The notes beneath the pieces are model-generated. The model was not told the DNA's origin and ran no database searches. It saw nothing but the letters and a program-made list of their open reading frames with translations. Both the position numbers and the translations under genes were made by a program. From Phytohabitans houttuyneae (lineage in GTDB: Bacteria; Actinomycetota; Actinomycetes; Mycobacteriales; Micromonosporaceae): 64,000 bases of DNA. The stretch's first letter is position 1. Each line of letters opens with the position of its first letter. The DNA is taken from positions 3,091,001 through 3,155,000 of the forward strand of contig NZ_BLPF01000001.1 of assembly GCF_011764425.1 (NCBI RefSeq). Reading direction: 5' to 3'. Positions 1 through 7,702 of this stretch are shown here, one piece after another.

Positions 1-564
1 GTCTCCACGCTCAAGGAGCCGTACCGCCTCGAAGGCAAGAAGACGATGGGGTACGAGCTCGCCGAGCAGCTCGGCTGGCGGGTGCCGGACGTCATCCTCT
101 ACCCCACCGGCGGCGGTGTGGGGCTGATAGGCATTCACAAGGCGCTCGGCGAGCTGCGCGAGCTGGGCTGGATCGGCGACAAGCTGCCCCGGCTGGTGGC
201 CGTGCAGTCCACCGGCTGCGCGCCGATCGTCGCCGCGTTCACGGCCGGCGCCCGGCGGGCCGAGCCCTGGCCGGACGCGCACACTGTCGCGTTCGGCATC
301 ACGGTGCCCGCGCCGCTGGGTGACGAGCTGATCCTCGACGCGCTCTACGCCACCGGCGGCACGGCCATCGCCATCGACGACACGGATCTGCTGGCCGACC
401 TGCGCGCGTTCGGTGCCGACGAGGGGCTGTGGCTCTGCCCCGAGGGCGCCGCGTGCCTGACCGCCGCCCGCGCGCTGCGCGCCTCCGGCTGGCTGAGCGA
501 GGACGAGGAGGTCGTGGTGTTGAACACCGGCACGGGCCTCAAGTACCCGGATAGCGTGGCGTGA
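1..564 (+). CDS. thrC: Threonine synthase, C-terminal part
   Basis: Pyridoxal-phosphate enzyme that converts O-phosphohomoserine to threonine in the cytoplasm. The gene enters from the left edge already in frame, so only the last 187 residues are visible. Seen: the glycine loop TGGGVGLIG (visible residues 36-44) that holds the cofactor phosphate, followed by the conserved IHKALGEL helix, and a C-terminal NTGTGLKYPD stretch typical of threonine synthases of the plant/actinobacterial type. The PLP lysine would lie upstream of the window. Other fold-type II PLP lyases are possible but the loop and C-terminus fit threonine synthase best. Confidence 0.88.
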   Translation, partial: VSTLKEPYRLEGKKTMGYELAEQLGWRVPDVILYPTGGGVGLIGIHKALGELRELGWIGDKLPRLVAVQSTGCAPIVAAFTAGARRAEPWPDAHTVAFGITVPAPLGDELILDALYATGGTAIAIDDTDLLADLRAFGADEGLWLCPEGAACLTAARALRASGWLSEDEEVVVLNTGTGLKYPDSVA

Positions 565-688
565 GCGAGCGAGTTGGCGCGGCGGCGTCTGGACGGAGCC
601 GTCCCGCCGACGAAGTCGGGGTTTCGGGGTGGCGGAGGAAGACGTCGCCTTCAGCGCCGCACGAGCGAGCGAACCAGGAGGCAGAGAG

Positions 689-1474
689 ATGACACGGATC
701 TTGATCACGGGTGCGTCGGACGGGCTCGGGCGGGCGCTCGCGTTCGCCCTGGCCGAGCGGGGGTACGAGCTCATCCTGCACGGCCGCGACGCCGGCCGTC
801 TCGCCGAGGTGGCCGACCGGACCGGCTCCCGGGCGATCCAGGCCGACCTCTCCTCGCTGGCCGAGGTGCGCCGGCTCGCCGGCGAGGTCGAGGGTGACCT
901 GGACGTGCTGGTCAACAACGCGGGCGTCGGCTTCGGCGCACCCGGCGCGCCCCGGGAGCTCTCGGCGGACGGTTACGAGCTGCGGCTGGCCGTCAACTAC
1001 CTCGCGCCGTACCTGCTGACCCAGCTCCTGCTCCCGCGCCTGAAGCGGGCCGCGCCGTCCCGGATCGTCAACGTGGCCTCGATCGGGCAGCGACCGTTCG
1101 ATGTGGACGATCCGATGATGGAGCGCGGCTACGACGGCACCGAGGCGTACCGGCGGGCGAAGCTGGCCCTCATCGCGTACACCTTCGACCTGGCCGACGA
1201 GCTCGCCGGCACCGGCGTGACCGTCAACTGCCTGCACCCGGCGACGCTGATGCCGACGACGATGGTGGTACAGGCCGGCACTGGCCACGTCGACACGCTC
1301 GAACGAGGGCTCCAGGCGACGCTGCGGCTCGTCGTCGATCCGCGGCTCGCGGGCGTGACCGGCCGTTTCTTCGACCGCGAACGCGAGGCGCGGGCCCTGG
1401 ACCAGGCCTACGACCCGGACTTTCGCAAGCGTCTCCGGGAGCTCACCGAGTCGCTAGTCTCGGCACGGGCGTGA
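689..1474 (+). CDS. SDR family NAD(P)-dependent oxidoreductase
   Basis: Classical short-chain dehydrogenase of 261 residues; substrate unknown. Seen: nucleotide-binding TGASDGLG at residues 7-14, NNAG at 76-79, a serine in VASIG and the catalytic YRRAK (Y-x3-K). The ATG at 689 is chosen because a perfect AGGAGG sits at 676-681, seven bases before it; an upstream in-frame start at 629 lacks such a site. The gene stands alone, and its 3' end overlaps by 32 bases the end of the convergent HD-hydrolase gene. Its C-terminal half (TGRFFDRERE) resembles SDRs of the retinol-dehydrogenase-like group. Reaction partner is not predictable from context. Confidence 0.88.
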   Translation: MTRILITGASDGLGRALAFALAERGYELILHGRDAGRLAEVADRTGSRAIQADLSSLAEVRRLAGEVEGDLDVLVNNAGVGFGAPGAPRELSADGYELRLAVNYLAPYLLTQLLLPRLKRAAPSRIVNVASIGQRPFDVDDPMMERGYDGTEAYRRAKLALIAYTFDLADELAGTGVTVNCLHPATLMPTTMVVQAGTGHVDTLERGLQATLRLVVDPRLAGVTGRFFDREREARALDQAYDPDFRKRLRELTESLVSARA

Positions 1475-2492
1475 GCCGCGCGCGGCTCGGCAGCCGCCCC
1501 GCGGCCAGCGCCCGGGCCCGGTCGGTGACGGCCGTCCTGGCGCCCACGAAACACAGGTCTGGCTGCTGCTCGCGGACGGCGTCGATGCGCGGCCTGAAGT
1601 CGGCGGGGCTCGCCACACCGATCCGCACCGCCCGCCGCACGAAGTCGTCTTCGTCGATGAGCACGAGGTCGACGTCGCCGTAGCGGGCCAGGTAACGCGG
1701 CATCACCTCGCCGCGCATCCAGCTCGACCGGCACACCATCTCGTTGTTGACCGGGAAGACGCGGGGACGGATGAAATGCGCCTTGACGGCCGACGCGACG
1801 TCGAGCAGGCGCTCCGGCCGGTCTTCGCGCTCCAGCACGCGCCACATCAGGTCGCGGAAGAGTCGGGCGAACTCGGCGCGGAACACCAGCGGGTCGGGCG
1901 TGCCCGTGCCGTGGAACTCGCGGGCCAGCCGGCGGGCCCGGCCGCGCCACGGCTCGGCGCGGAGCCTGAAGCCAAGCACCCGGGAGACCGTGTCGGGGAT
2001 GTAGTCGGGCCGCACGTTGAGCCCGGTCACGAGCAGCAGCGGGTCTTCGACCACGCCGGTGATGGCGTCGGCGCCGAGCACGATGCGACCCTCGGGACTC
2101 AGCTCGTCGATCCGCTTGTGGTGCACGCCGGCGAGGTCGGCGAAGTCCTCATCGGACAGTCGAGCGTCGAGGAGCGCCTTGCTGAACACGCGGGTGTTGC
2201 CGGCCTGGTCGAACCGCCCCACCTCGGTGTTGTGCGCGAAGGGCCACCTGTTGAGGTCGTGGTGGAGGCAGAGTCGCACGACGCGCTCGACGTCGACACC
2301 GGGCTGCCGCTCGGCGAGCCGCCGGGCCACCCAGGTCATGCGGCCGACATGCCATATCCGGGCAAATGCCGACGAACGAGGATCGCGGTCTTCTCCGTAT
2401 ACCGAAACAAAGCCCGTGATGCGACGCAACCGACGAAGCGCGCGAACAGTGCTGTAACCGCTGGGCGCCAGGGGAGCCGGAACGACCGTCAC
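1443..2492 (-). CDS. HD-domain phosphohydrolase, dGTPase-like
   Basis: Predicted metal-dependent phosphohydrolase of 349 residues. Seen: the HD-superfamily metal ligands in order, H48 (RIWHVGR), H78-D79 with the following NRWPFAHNTE, and D142 (LGADAITG). The spacing and the HD-x5-PF-x-H-x2-E pattern recall bacterial dGTP triphosphohydrolases, where the same segment reads HD-x5-PF-x-H-x2-E. The GTG at 2492 is chosen because it overlaps the stop of the radical SAM gene (GTGA) and follows a GGAGGGG about ten bases upstream; an ATG at 2528 is the alternative. It is the last gene of a three-gene operon. By inference the substrate is a nucleotide or the product of the two upstream enzymes. No close family name recognised. 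Confidence 0.75.
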   Translation of the reverse strand: MTVVPAPLAPSGYSTVRALRRLRRITGFVSVYGEDRDPRSSAFARIWHVGRMTWVARRLAERQPGVDVERVVRLCLHHDLNRWPFAHNTEVGRFDQAGNTRVFSKALLDARLSDEDFADLAGVHHKRIDELSPEGRIVLGADAITGVVEDPLLLVTGLNVRPDYIPDTVSRVLGFRLRAEPWRGRARRLAREFHGTGTPDPLVFRAEFARLFRDLMWRVLEREDRPERLLDVASAVKAHFIRPRVFPVNNEMVCRSSWMRGEVMPRYLARYGDVDLVLIDEDDFVRRAVRIGVASPADFRPRIDAVREQQPDLCFVGARTAVTDRARALAAGRLPSRARLTPVPRLATR

Positions 2493-3658
2493 GCCGCGAT
2501 CCCCCCTCCGGTAAACGACCCCAGCCACGCCTTCTGACGGCGCACACCCTGGGCTCGAATCGCCATATGCCGACCGTAGCCGTGCAACAGTGTATTGTAG
2601 TCAAACTCGTCGATCATGTCACCGATCACCAGCTCCCCCGCCGTGACCGATACCAATCCTGCGTCGAGACTCAGGAAGGCGGCCACCCTGGCGGCCAGGG
2701 TCGCACCGCCCGTCCACTCACCGGCCGCCGCCACGGCGCACCGGTCACGCTGCGCTATCGGGCACGCGGCGGGCAGGCAGCGGCTCTCGACGAACGGCGG
2801 CCGCCACGTGCCCAGGGCCTCAGGCCGTCCACTGAGGAACGCCAGCGCGCAGGACGTGTTGCGGTACAGCGGGTAACCGGCCGCCACGGCGAACTCGCGC
2901 GCCTCCGCCCAGCCCTCGTCGTCGAACACCTCACCCTCGCCGGGCGGCGCGGCCATCGACTGGTCCAGCAGCGTGACGAGGCGCTCGTCCGCCAGCGGTA
3001 CCCCCGGCCCGCGGGTGAGCCCGACCACCACCGAGGCGGACAGGCCCGACGTGGCCAGCCGCCCGACAAGCTTTTCCAGGTCGGCGTGGCTCGGGCGGAG
3101 CTCGGCCACGAACGGGCGCCAGAAGTGCACCGCCTTCTGGTGGGTGGTGCGGGACACGAGGCGGGCGTTGTCGAGCGTGGTGTCCAGGTCGGCGACCGGC
3201 CCGCGCTCAAGCGGCACGCCGGCGGTACGCGCCATCGACTGGCTGAGAAACCAGTAGATCGGGAGGCCGGGCGCGTCAAGCGCGCTGAGCAGGTCGGCGT
3301 CGAGCCGCCCCTTGGTCACCACGACGACCGGTCGGCGCGGGATGCGCTCCGCGAGCAGCTCCACGATCCGCACCAGCGCGTCCCGGTTGGGGCGGGTCAG
3401 CACCATGTCGGTGTAGTTACCCACGCAGAGCGGTGTCTTGTCGTACGCCGGGTCGATCACGCCGGCCCGCCGCCCGTACAGGTGATCTTCGACGGCCGCC
3501 ACCACCATCTCGGGGGTGGCCCGCACCTCCGGGCGGGCGGCGCGCAGGCCGAGGGGGCCGAGATAGCAGTACGCGCAGTCCGCCGGGCAGCCGAGAATCG
3601 GGTCCACCGTGATCCACGAGTCGTGCTCCGCCACCAGGGGGACGGCGGCCCGGGTCAC
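2489..3658 (-). CDS. Radical SAM protein (SplB-like architecture)
   Basis: Radical S-adenosylmethionine enzyme, 389 residues. Seen: the 4Fe-4S/SAM motif C24-x3-C28-x2-C31 (GCPADCAYC) near the N-terminus, preceded by a short strand, as in the spore-photoproduct-lyase-like branch; then a TIM-barrel-sized region, and a second cysteine group C294, C299, C307 that could bind another cluster or zinc. The GTG at 3658 overlaps the stop of the kinase gene (GTGA), and the stop overlaps the start of the HD gene, so all three products are probably made together. The reaction is unknown. It is not a DNA-repair lyase by any residue I can point to, and no peptide substrate gene is adjacent. Confidence 0.8.
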   Translation of the reverse strand: MTRAAVPLVAEHDSWITVDPILGCPADCAYCYLGPLGLRAARPEVRATPEMVVAAVEDHLYGRRAGVIDPAYDKTPLCVGNYTDMVLTRPNRDALVRIVELLAERIPRRPVVVVTKGRLDADLLSALDAPGLPIYWFLSQSMARTAGVPLERGPVADLDTTLDNARLVSRTTHQKAVHFWRPFVAELRPSHADLEKLVGRLATSGLSASVVVGLTRGPGVPLADERLVTLLDQSMAAPPGEGEVFDDEGWAEAREFAVAAGYPLYRNTSCALAFLSGRPEALGTWRPPFVESRCLPAACPIAQRDRCAVAAAGEWTGGATLAARVAAFLSLDAGLVSVTAGELVIGDMIDEFDYNTLLHGYGRHMAIRAQGVRRQKAWLGSFTGGGIAA

Positions 3659-5586
3659 CTGTCGTCCGTCGCCTGCCACGCGTCGAAGACCGCCGTTCGC
3701 GCTCTCCTGCATCGCTCCTCCAGCGAAGTAGCGTCGGTGACCGCGTCCGCGTTGTTCCAGTGGAACGAGAACGTCTCCTCCAGGAGCCGCTTCATGTGCA
3801 GGCCGCCCGGCTCGAACTGCAGCTCGAACGTGTCGAACAGCACCCGCTCGCGCCGGTTGCGGGAAGCGTGGAAGTACGGCTCGAAGAAGGTGGCCTGCTC
3901 CGTCAGCAGCACCGTGGCGCCGAGGCCGAACCGGGCGAGCCTGACCTCCACCAGGCTCTTGTACTCCTCCCGGAGAATCTCGTATCCGCGCAGGCTGGCC
4001 TCGAACTTGCGGGCCAGGTCGGCGTGCAGCTCCAGACGGTCCGGCACGACCGAGCCGAGCCGGCGGCCGTCCGGGTCGTAGCTGGCGGAGATCCCGTACG
4101 CCTCGAGGAAGTACGGATTGCAGATCACCATCTGGAGGCTTGCGCCCGCAGCCAGCAGGTGCAGGATGCGGGAGTTGAACACGCCACGAGTGGCCAGGTA
4201 CGAATACCCCGTCTCGGCGGTGATCCGGACGGACGCGCCGCGGGCGGCGGAGGCGTGCAGTGCGGCCTCCTTGGCGCGATTGCGCTTTTCGTTCGTGAGC
4301 CGCTCGTGTCCGTGCATCGGCACATACGCGGCGGTGCAGCGTAGCAAGGTCAACGCTTCGGCGGTGGTCGATATCACTGTATCCGGAGCGTAGCGATGAC
4401 CGTCAAGCATTCTGCGCAGCGCAGTGATCATCCGGAGCAGCGAAAGCATGTCGACCCCGGCCGCGACAGGGCCGTTGTTGGTCACCCATCGGATCCGCTT
4501 GAGGCATTCACTGAGCAGAAACCAGCGGTACATCATCGCGGCGCCCGGCAGTGACGTGCCGCGCAGCACCGCGCACAGCTCCTGCCGCCACATCCGCAGG
4601 CTGCGGCGGTGCCGCGGCTCGTCGGGCGAGTCGCGGAGGGCGAAGTCGTCGTCGCCGACAAGATTGACGGTCTCCAGCAGCTCGTCCTGCACGAGCGCGC
4701 CGCTGTGCGCGTGGCGGGGAGTGGTGTGCAGGACCAGGTCCACCTCGAACCGGGCCAGGTCCTCGAAGACGTGCGCCTGCCGCCCCTTGCCGAAGTCGAT
4801 CAGGTCGACCTCCGCGCGCACGCTGTTGACGAGGATGTTCGCCAGGTGGGCGTCGCCGTGGATCAACCGCCGGTCGGCCACCGGCGCCACCCGCACCGCG
4901 GCTGCCGCCTCGGTGTACCAGGCGCGGAAGTCGCGCAGGTCCTCGATGTCGGACCACAGCGCCGCGGCCGTGGTCAGGCTCGCGTTGATGTCCCGCTCCC
5001 AGTCGACGTCCGGCAGGTAGTCGACGAGCGCCCGCCCCTCTTCCTCGTTCTGCAGGTCGGCGTTGCGCACCAGCAGGCTGGCGACCTTGTAGAGGCAGGC
5101 GCGCACGGTCCGCTCCGGCGGCGCGCCCTCCACCGTCTGCGGCAGCGCGAACGCCTGGAGAAACCCGCCGAACTCGCTGTAGTCGGCCAGCTCGCGGTAC
5201 GTGCGGCTGCCGATGTAGCGGTACGCCATCGCGCTCCAGCTCTCCGACTGGTCGCGAAATTCGACGTCGACCGGGCCGTAAATGCCGTCGAGCTGGTTGT
5301 TGACGAGCCATTCGTCGGCGGAGCCCAGGAATTGGACCCGGTTTTCGTGCTCCAGCCGAATCTCGCCGGTCGGGCCGCCTTTGAGAATGAAAAGGCCGCG
5401 TCCCGGCGCATACACGAGTGCGACGAGCAGGCCGCTGTAGCCGCCTTGCAACACGCGCACGTCGACCGTGGCGCCCGCTTTGGACCTGTCCGGCGGCTGA
5501 TCCCCCACCACCAGGTGGACGAGGCGCCGGACATCGCCGGCCGTCAGTTCGGAATGCTTGCCGATCACGGTCAGCCGGGGCGGCAC
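3655..5586 (-). CDS. APH-like kinase fused to a C-terminal HKD-like domain
   Basis: Two-domain protein of about 643 residues, first gene of the operon with the radical SAM and HD genes. Seen: an aminoglycoside-phosphotransferase fold with the catalytic loop HGDAHLANILV near residues 244-254 and the metal-binding IDFGKG about 15 residues later. The C-terminal part from about residue 430 (SVRITAETGYSYL, LLAAGASLQMVICNPYF) resembles the degenerate phospholipase-D/HKD-like domains found at the end of some actinobacterial regulators, but I see no HxK-x4-D catalytic pair. The GTG at 5586 follows GGAGA; a TTG at 5604 is the alternative. Inference: a kinase acting on a small molecule or protein, with a sensor or effector tail. 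Confidence 0.7.
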   Translation of the reverse strand: MPPRLTVIGKHSELTAGDVRRLVHLVVGDQPPDRSKAGATVDVRVLQGGYSGLLVALVYAPGRGLFILKGGPTGEIRLEHENRVQFLGSADEWLVNNQLDGIYGPVDVEFRDQSESWSAMAYRYIGSRTYRELADYSEFGGFLQAFALPQTVEGAPPERTVRACLYKVASLLVRNADLQNEEEGRALVDYLPDVDWERDINASLTTAAALWSDIEDLRDFRAWYTEAAAAVRVAPVADRRLIHGDAHLANILVNSVRAEVDLIDFGKGRQAHVFEDLARFEVDLVLHTTPRHAHSGALVQDELLETVNLVGDDDFALRDSPDEPRHRRSLRMWRQELCAVLRGTSLPGAAMMYRWFLLSECLKRIRWVTNNGPVAAGVDMLSLLRMITALRRMLDGHRYAPDTVISTTAEALTLLRCTAAYVPMHGHERLTNEKRNRAKEAALHASAARGASVRITAETGYSYLATRGVFNSRILHLLAAGASLQMVICNPYFLEAYGISASYDPDGRRLGSVVPDRLELHADLARKFEASLRGYEILREEYKSLVEVRLARFGLGATVLLTEQATFFEPYFHASRNRRERVLFDTFELQFEPGGLHMKRLLEETFSFHWNNADAVTDATSLEERCRRARTAVFDAWQATDDR

Positions 5587-5715
5587 GAAGTCTCCAGACG
5601 ACAAAAGAAACGAGGGGTCAAGGCCGATGCTAGCCGCGCCCAGATTGTCTGGTCTACCGGTGCCGTGCCCGCTTCGCTACTCTGCGGTTCGTCTACTGGG
5701 GAGGGATCATCACCG

Positions 5716-6165
5716 ATGGGTGTTGGCGAGTGGGCGGCCTTCACGGCCGCGTTCATCAGCGGCGCGAACATCGTGGTCACCGCGGTCCTGACCCGCAGCC
5801 GCGACCGTACGAGCTGGTCGCGGGAGGCCCTCTCGGACACGCTGGTCGCCCTGCTGGAAGCGAGCTGGCGCAGCTCGGACGCGGCCCGCGAGCGTCACGG
5901 CCTCGGCACCCATCCCGGTGACGCGCAGATCGCCGCTCGGCTTGAGGACACGATGGAGGCCGCGTTCGCCGAGCTCCGCACCAGCCTGACCCGCCTGCGC
6001 CTCTTCGCGTCGGAGCCCGTCGGCGCGGCCGGCGTCGACCTGCTGATCAGGCACCGTGAGCTGCGCGACGCCCCCATGACCGACCAACCGGCCCGCCTGG
6101 AAGCGGTCGGCGCGGCGCGCCGCAAGCTCATCCAGGCGGCACGCCGCGACCTCAAGACCGACTGA
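5716..6165 (+). CDS. Small membrane-anchored protein, unknown function
   Basis: 149 residues: one N-terminal hydrophobic segment (about residues 6-25, AFTAAFISGANIVVTAVLTR), then a charged, mostly helical cytoplasmic domain. No enzyme motif is visible. It is transcribed away from the kinase/radical SAM/HD operon, sharing a 130-base intergenic region with it, so it may be co-regulated or part of the same system. Proteins with one anchor and a short helical tail are common in actinomycetes and mostly unnamed. The ATG at 5716 is the only good start; no strong ribosome binding site is seen. Confidence 0.6.
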   Translation: MGVGEWAAFTAAFISGANIVVTAVLTRSRDRTSWSREALSDTLVALLEASWRSSDAARERHGLGTHPGDAQIAARLEDTMEAAFAELRTSLTRLRLFASEPVGAAGVDLLIRHRELRDAPMTDQPARLEAVGAARRKLIQAARRDLKTD

Positions 6166-6170
6166 CGGCG

Positions 6171-6563
6171 TTACTTCGACGGCGGCTCGTCCTGGCCGGA
6201 CTCCTCGGCCTTGTCGGCCTCTTCCTTCGTCTTGTGCACCGCGCCGTCCGCGTGCTCGGGCGGGCCGTACACCGTGTAGAGGACCAGAGGGTTGGGGCCG
6301 GTGTTGACGAAGTTGTGCTTCGTGCCGGCCGGTACCGCGACGAGGTCTCCCTGGGCGACCTTCCGGGTTCGGCCGCCGACCTTCGCCTCGCCCACGCCGC
6401 TGACGAACGTGAGGATCTGGTCGGTGTCCTCGTGCACCTCCTCGCCGATCTCACCGTTCGGCGGGATGGTCATGATCACTAGCTGTGCGTGCTCGCCAGT
6501 CCACAGAACGCGCCGGAAGTCCCGGTTCTCCTCGGCGACGGTCGCGATCGTGAAATGCTCCAT
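6171..6563 (-). CDS. Cupin domain protein
   Basis: Small single-cupin protein of about 130 residues. Seen: cupin motif 1 with GEEVHEDTDQILTFVSGVGE and motif 2 with PAGTKHNFVNTG, giving the usual His/Glu/Gln metal ligands of the beta barrel; the tail after position 105 is charged and probably disordered (KTKEEADKAEESGQ). The start MEHFTIATV is chosen by homology to the usual cupin N-terminus; an ATG six codons earlier (6581) is possible. The product is likely a cytoplasmic metal-binding or sugar/polyketide-type isomerase or storage protein, which cannot be decided here. It is divergent from the potassium channel gene. Confidence 0.78.
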   Translation of the reverse strand: MEHFTIATVAEENRDFRRVLWTGEHAQLVIMTIPPNGEIGEEVHEDTDQILTFVSGVGEAKVGGRTRKVAQGDLVAVPAGTKHNFVNTGPNPLVLYTVYGPPEHADGAVHKTKEEADKAEESGQDEPPSK

Positions 6564-6670
6564 GTCCTCTTCGTACCCCATTCTCGGCTTGATCAAAGCC
6601 AGACCGGGACTGTGCAAGTCAGGACCAAGCCGCTGATCTATGGTGTAGGCGTGCAGGCCCGAGACGTACC

Positions 6671-7702
6671 GTGATCCATCTACCGTCACCCGCGCGGGGG
6701 CCGCTACGCGCGCTCAGCACGCGCCTGGTCGCCGCGGTCGGCCTGGTGCTGGGCATCGTCTTCGTGGTCTTCCTGGACCGCGACGGCTACCGCGACGTCA
6801 ACGAGGACGGGCTCACGCTCCTCGACTGCTTCTATTACGCGGTCGTGTCGCTGTCGACGACGGGCTACGGCGACATCACCCCGATCTCGGAGAGCGCGCG
6901 GCTCGTCAACGTCATCGTGATCACGCCGGCGCGGGTGCTCTTCCTGATCATCCTGGTCGGCACGACACTTGAGGTGCTTACCGAGCAGTACCGCACGAAT
7001 GCTCGCCTTACGCGGTGGAGAAGGCTCTTGAAGGACCACGTGATCGTCTGCGGCTACGGGACGAAGGGACGCAGTGCCGTCGCGGCGCTGCGCGAAAACG
7101 GCTTCGACACCAGGCGCATCGTCGTGGTCGAGTCCGACCGCGCGGCGGTGCGGCAGGCGACGTCCGACGGGCTTGTCGCGCTGGAGGGTTCGGCCACCCG
7201 CTCGTCCATCCTGGCCGACGCGCATGTCAAGGACGCCAAGGCGGTCATCATCGCGACCGACACCGACGAGGCGAACGTCCTGGTGACCCTCACCGCGCGG
7301 CAGATGACCGCCGGCAAGGTGCGGATCATCGCCGCCGCGCGCGAGGCGGAAAACGCCCCTCTCCTCAAGCAGAGCGGCGCCCACCAGGTGATCGTCTCCT
7401 CCGCGACGGCCGGCCGCCTGCTGGGTCTCTCCACGTCCGCGCCGCCCCTCATCGACGTGGTGGAAGACCTCCTCACCCCCGGACACGGCATGGCGCTGGC
7501 GCTCCGCTCGGCCGACCGCGCCGAGGTGGGCAAGTCGCCCCGCAAGGTGAGCGAGCTGGTGATCGCCCTGGTCCGCCACGGACGCGTGCTTTCGCTCGCC
7601 TCTCCCGAATGCGCGATGATCGAGACCGGCGACCTGCTGGTCTACATCCGCGACGACACCGCGGCACCGGTCGAGACCACCGTCAGCCGCGACGCCTCCT
7701 AG
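6671..7702 (+). CDS. Potassium channel with RCK (TrkA-N) domain
   Basis: Ion channel subunit of 343 residues in the cytoplasmic membrane. Seen: first transmembrane helix about residues 18-35, pore helix and selectivity filter TTGYGD at 63-68, second helix about 77-95, then an RCK domain starting at HVIVCGYGTKG (about 113-123) with a Rossmann fold that binds nucleotide or ions, and a C-terminal TrkA-C-like part. The layout matches MthK/Kch-type two-helix channels. The first helix is short and the loop before the pore is charged (DRDGYRDVNEDG). The GTG at 6671 is the start used. The stop overlaps that of the convergent VWA gene. Confidence 0.9.
   Translation: MIHLPSPARGPLRALSTRLVAAVGLVLGIVFVVFLDRDGYRDVNEDGLTLLDCFYYAVVSLSTTGYGDITPISESARLVNVIVITPARVLFLIILVGTTLEVLTEQYRTNARLTRWRRLLKDHVIVCGYGTKGRSAVAALRENGFDTRRIVVVESDRAAVRQATSDGLVALEGSATRSSILADAHVKDAKAVIIATDTDEANVLVTLTARQMTAGKVRIIAAAREAENAPLLKQSGAHQVIVSSATAGRLLGLSTSAPPLIDVVEDLLTPGHGMALALRSADRAEVGKSPRKVSELVIALVRHGRVLSLASPECAMIETGDLLVYIRDDTAAPVETTVSRDAS

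Noticed and set aside
2489-3658. True spore photoproduct lyase
   Set aside because: Only the N-terminal cluster region is similar; no spore-forming bacillus-type context and the operon partners point elsewhere.
3655-4300. Active phospholipase-D/HKD nuclease in the C-terminal part of the kinase fusion
   Set aside because: Only HMKRLLEE resembles HxK-x4-D and it ends in Glu; no paired motif or GSxN follows, so catalysis is not supported.
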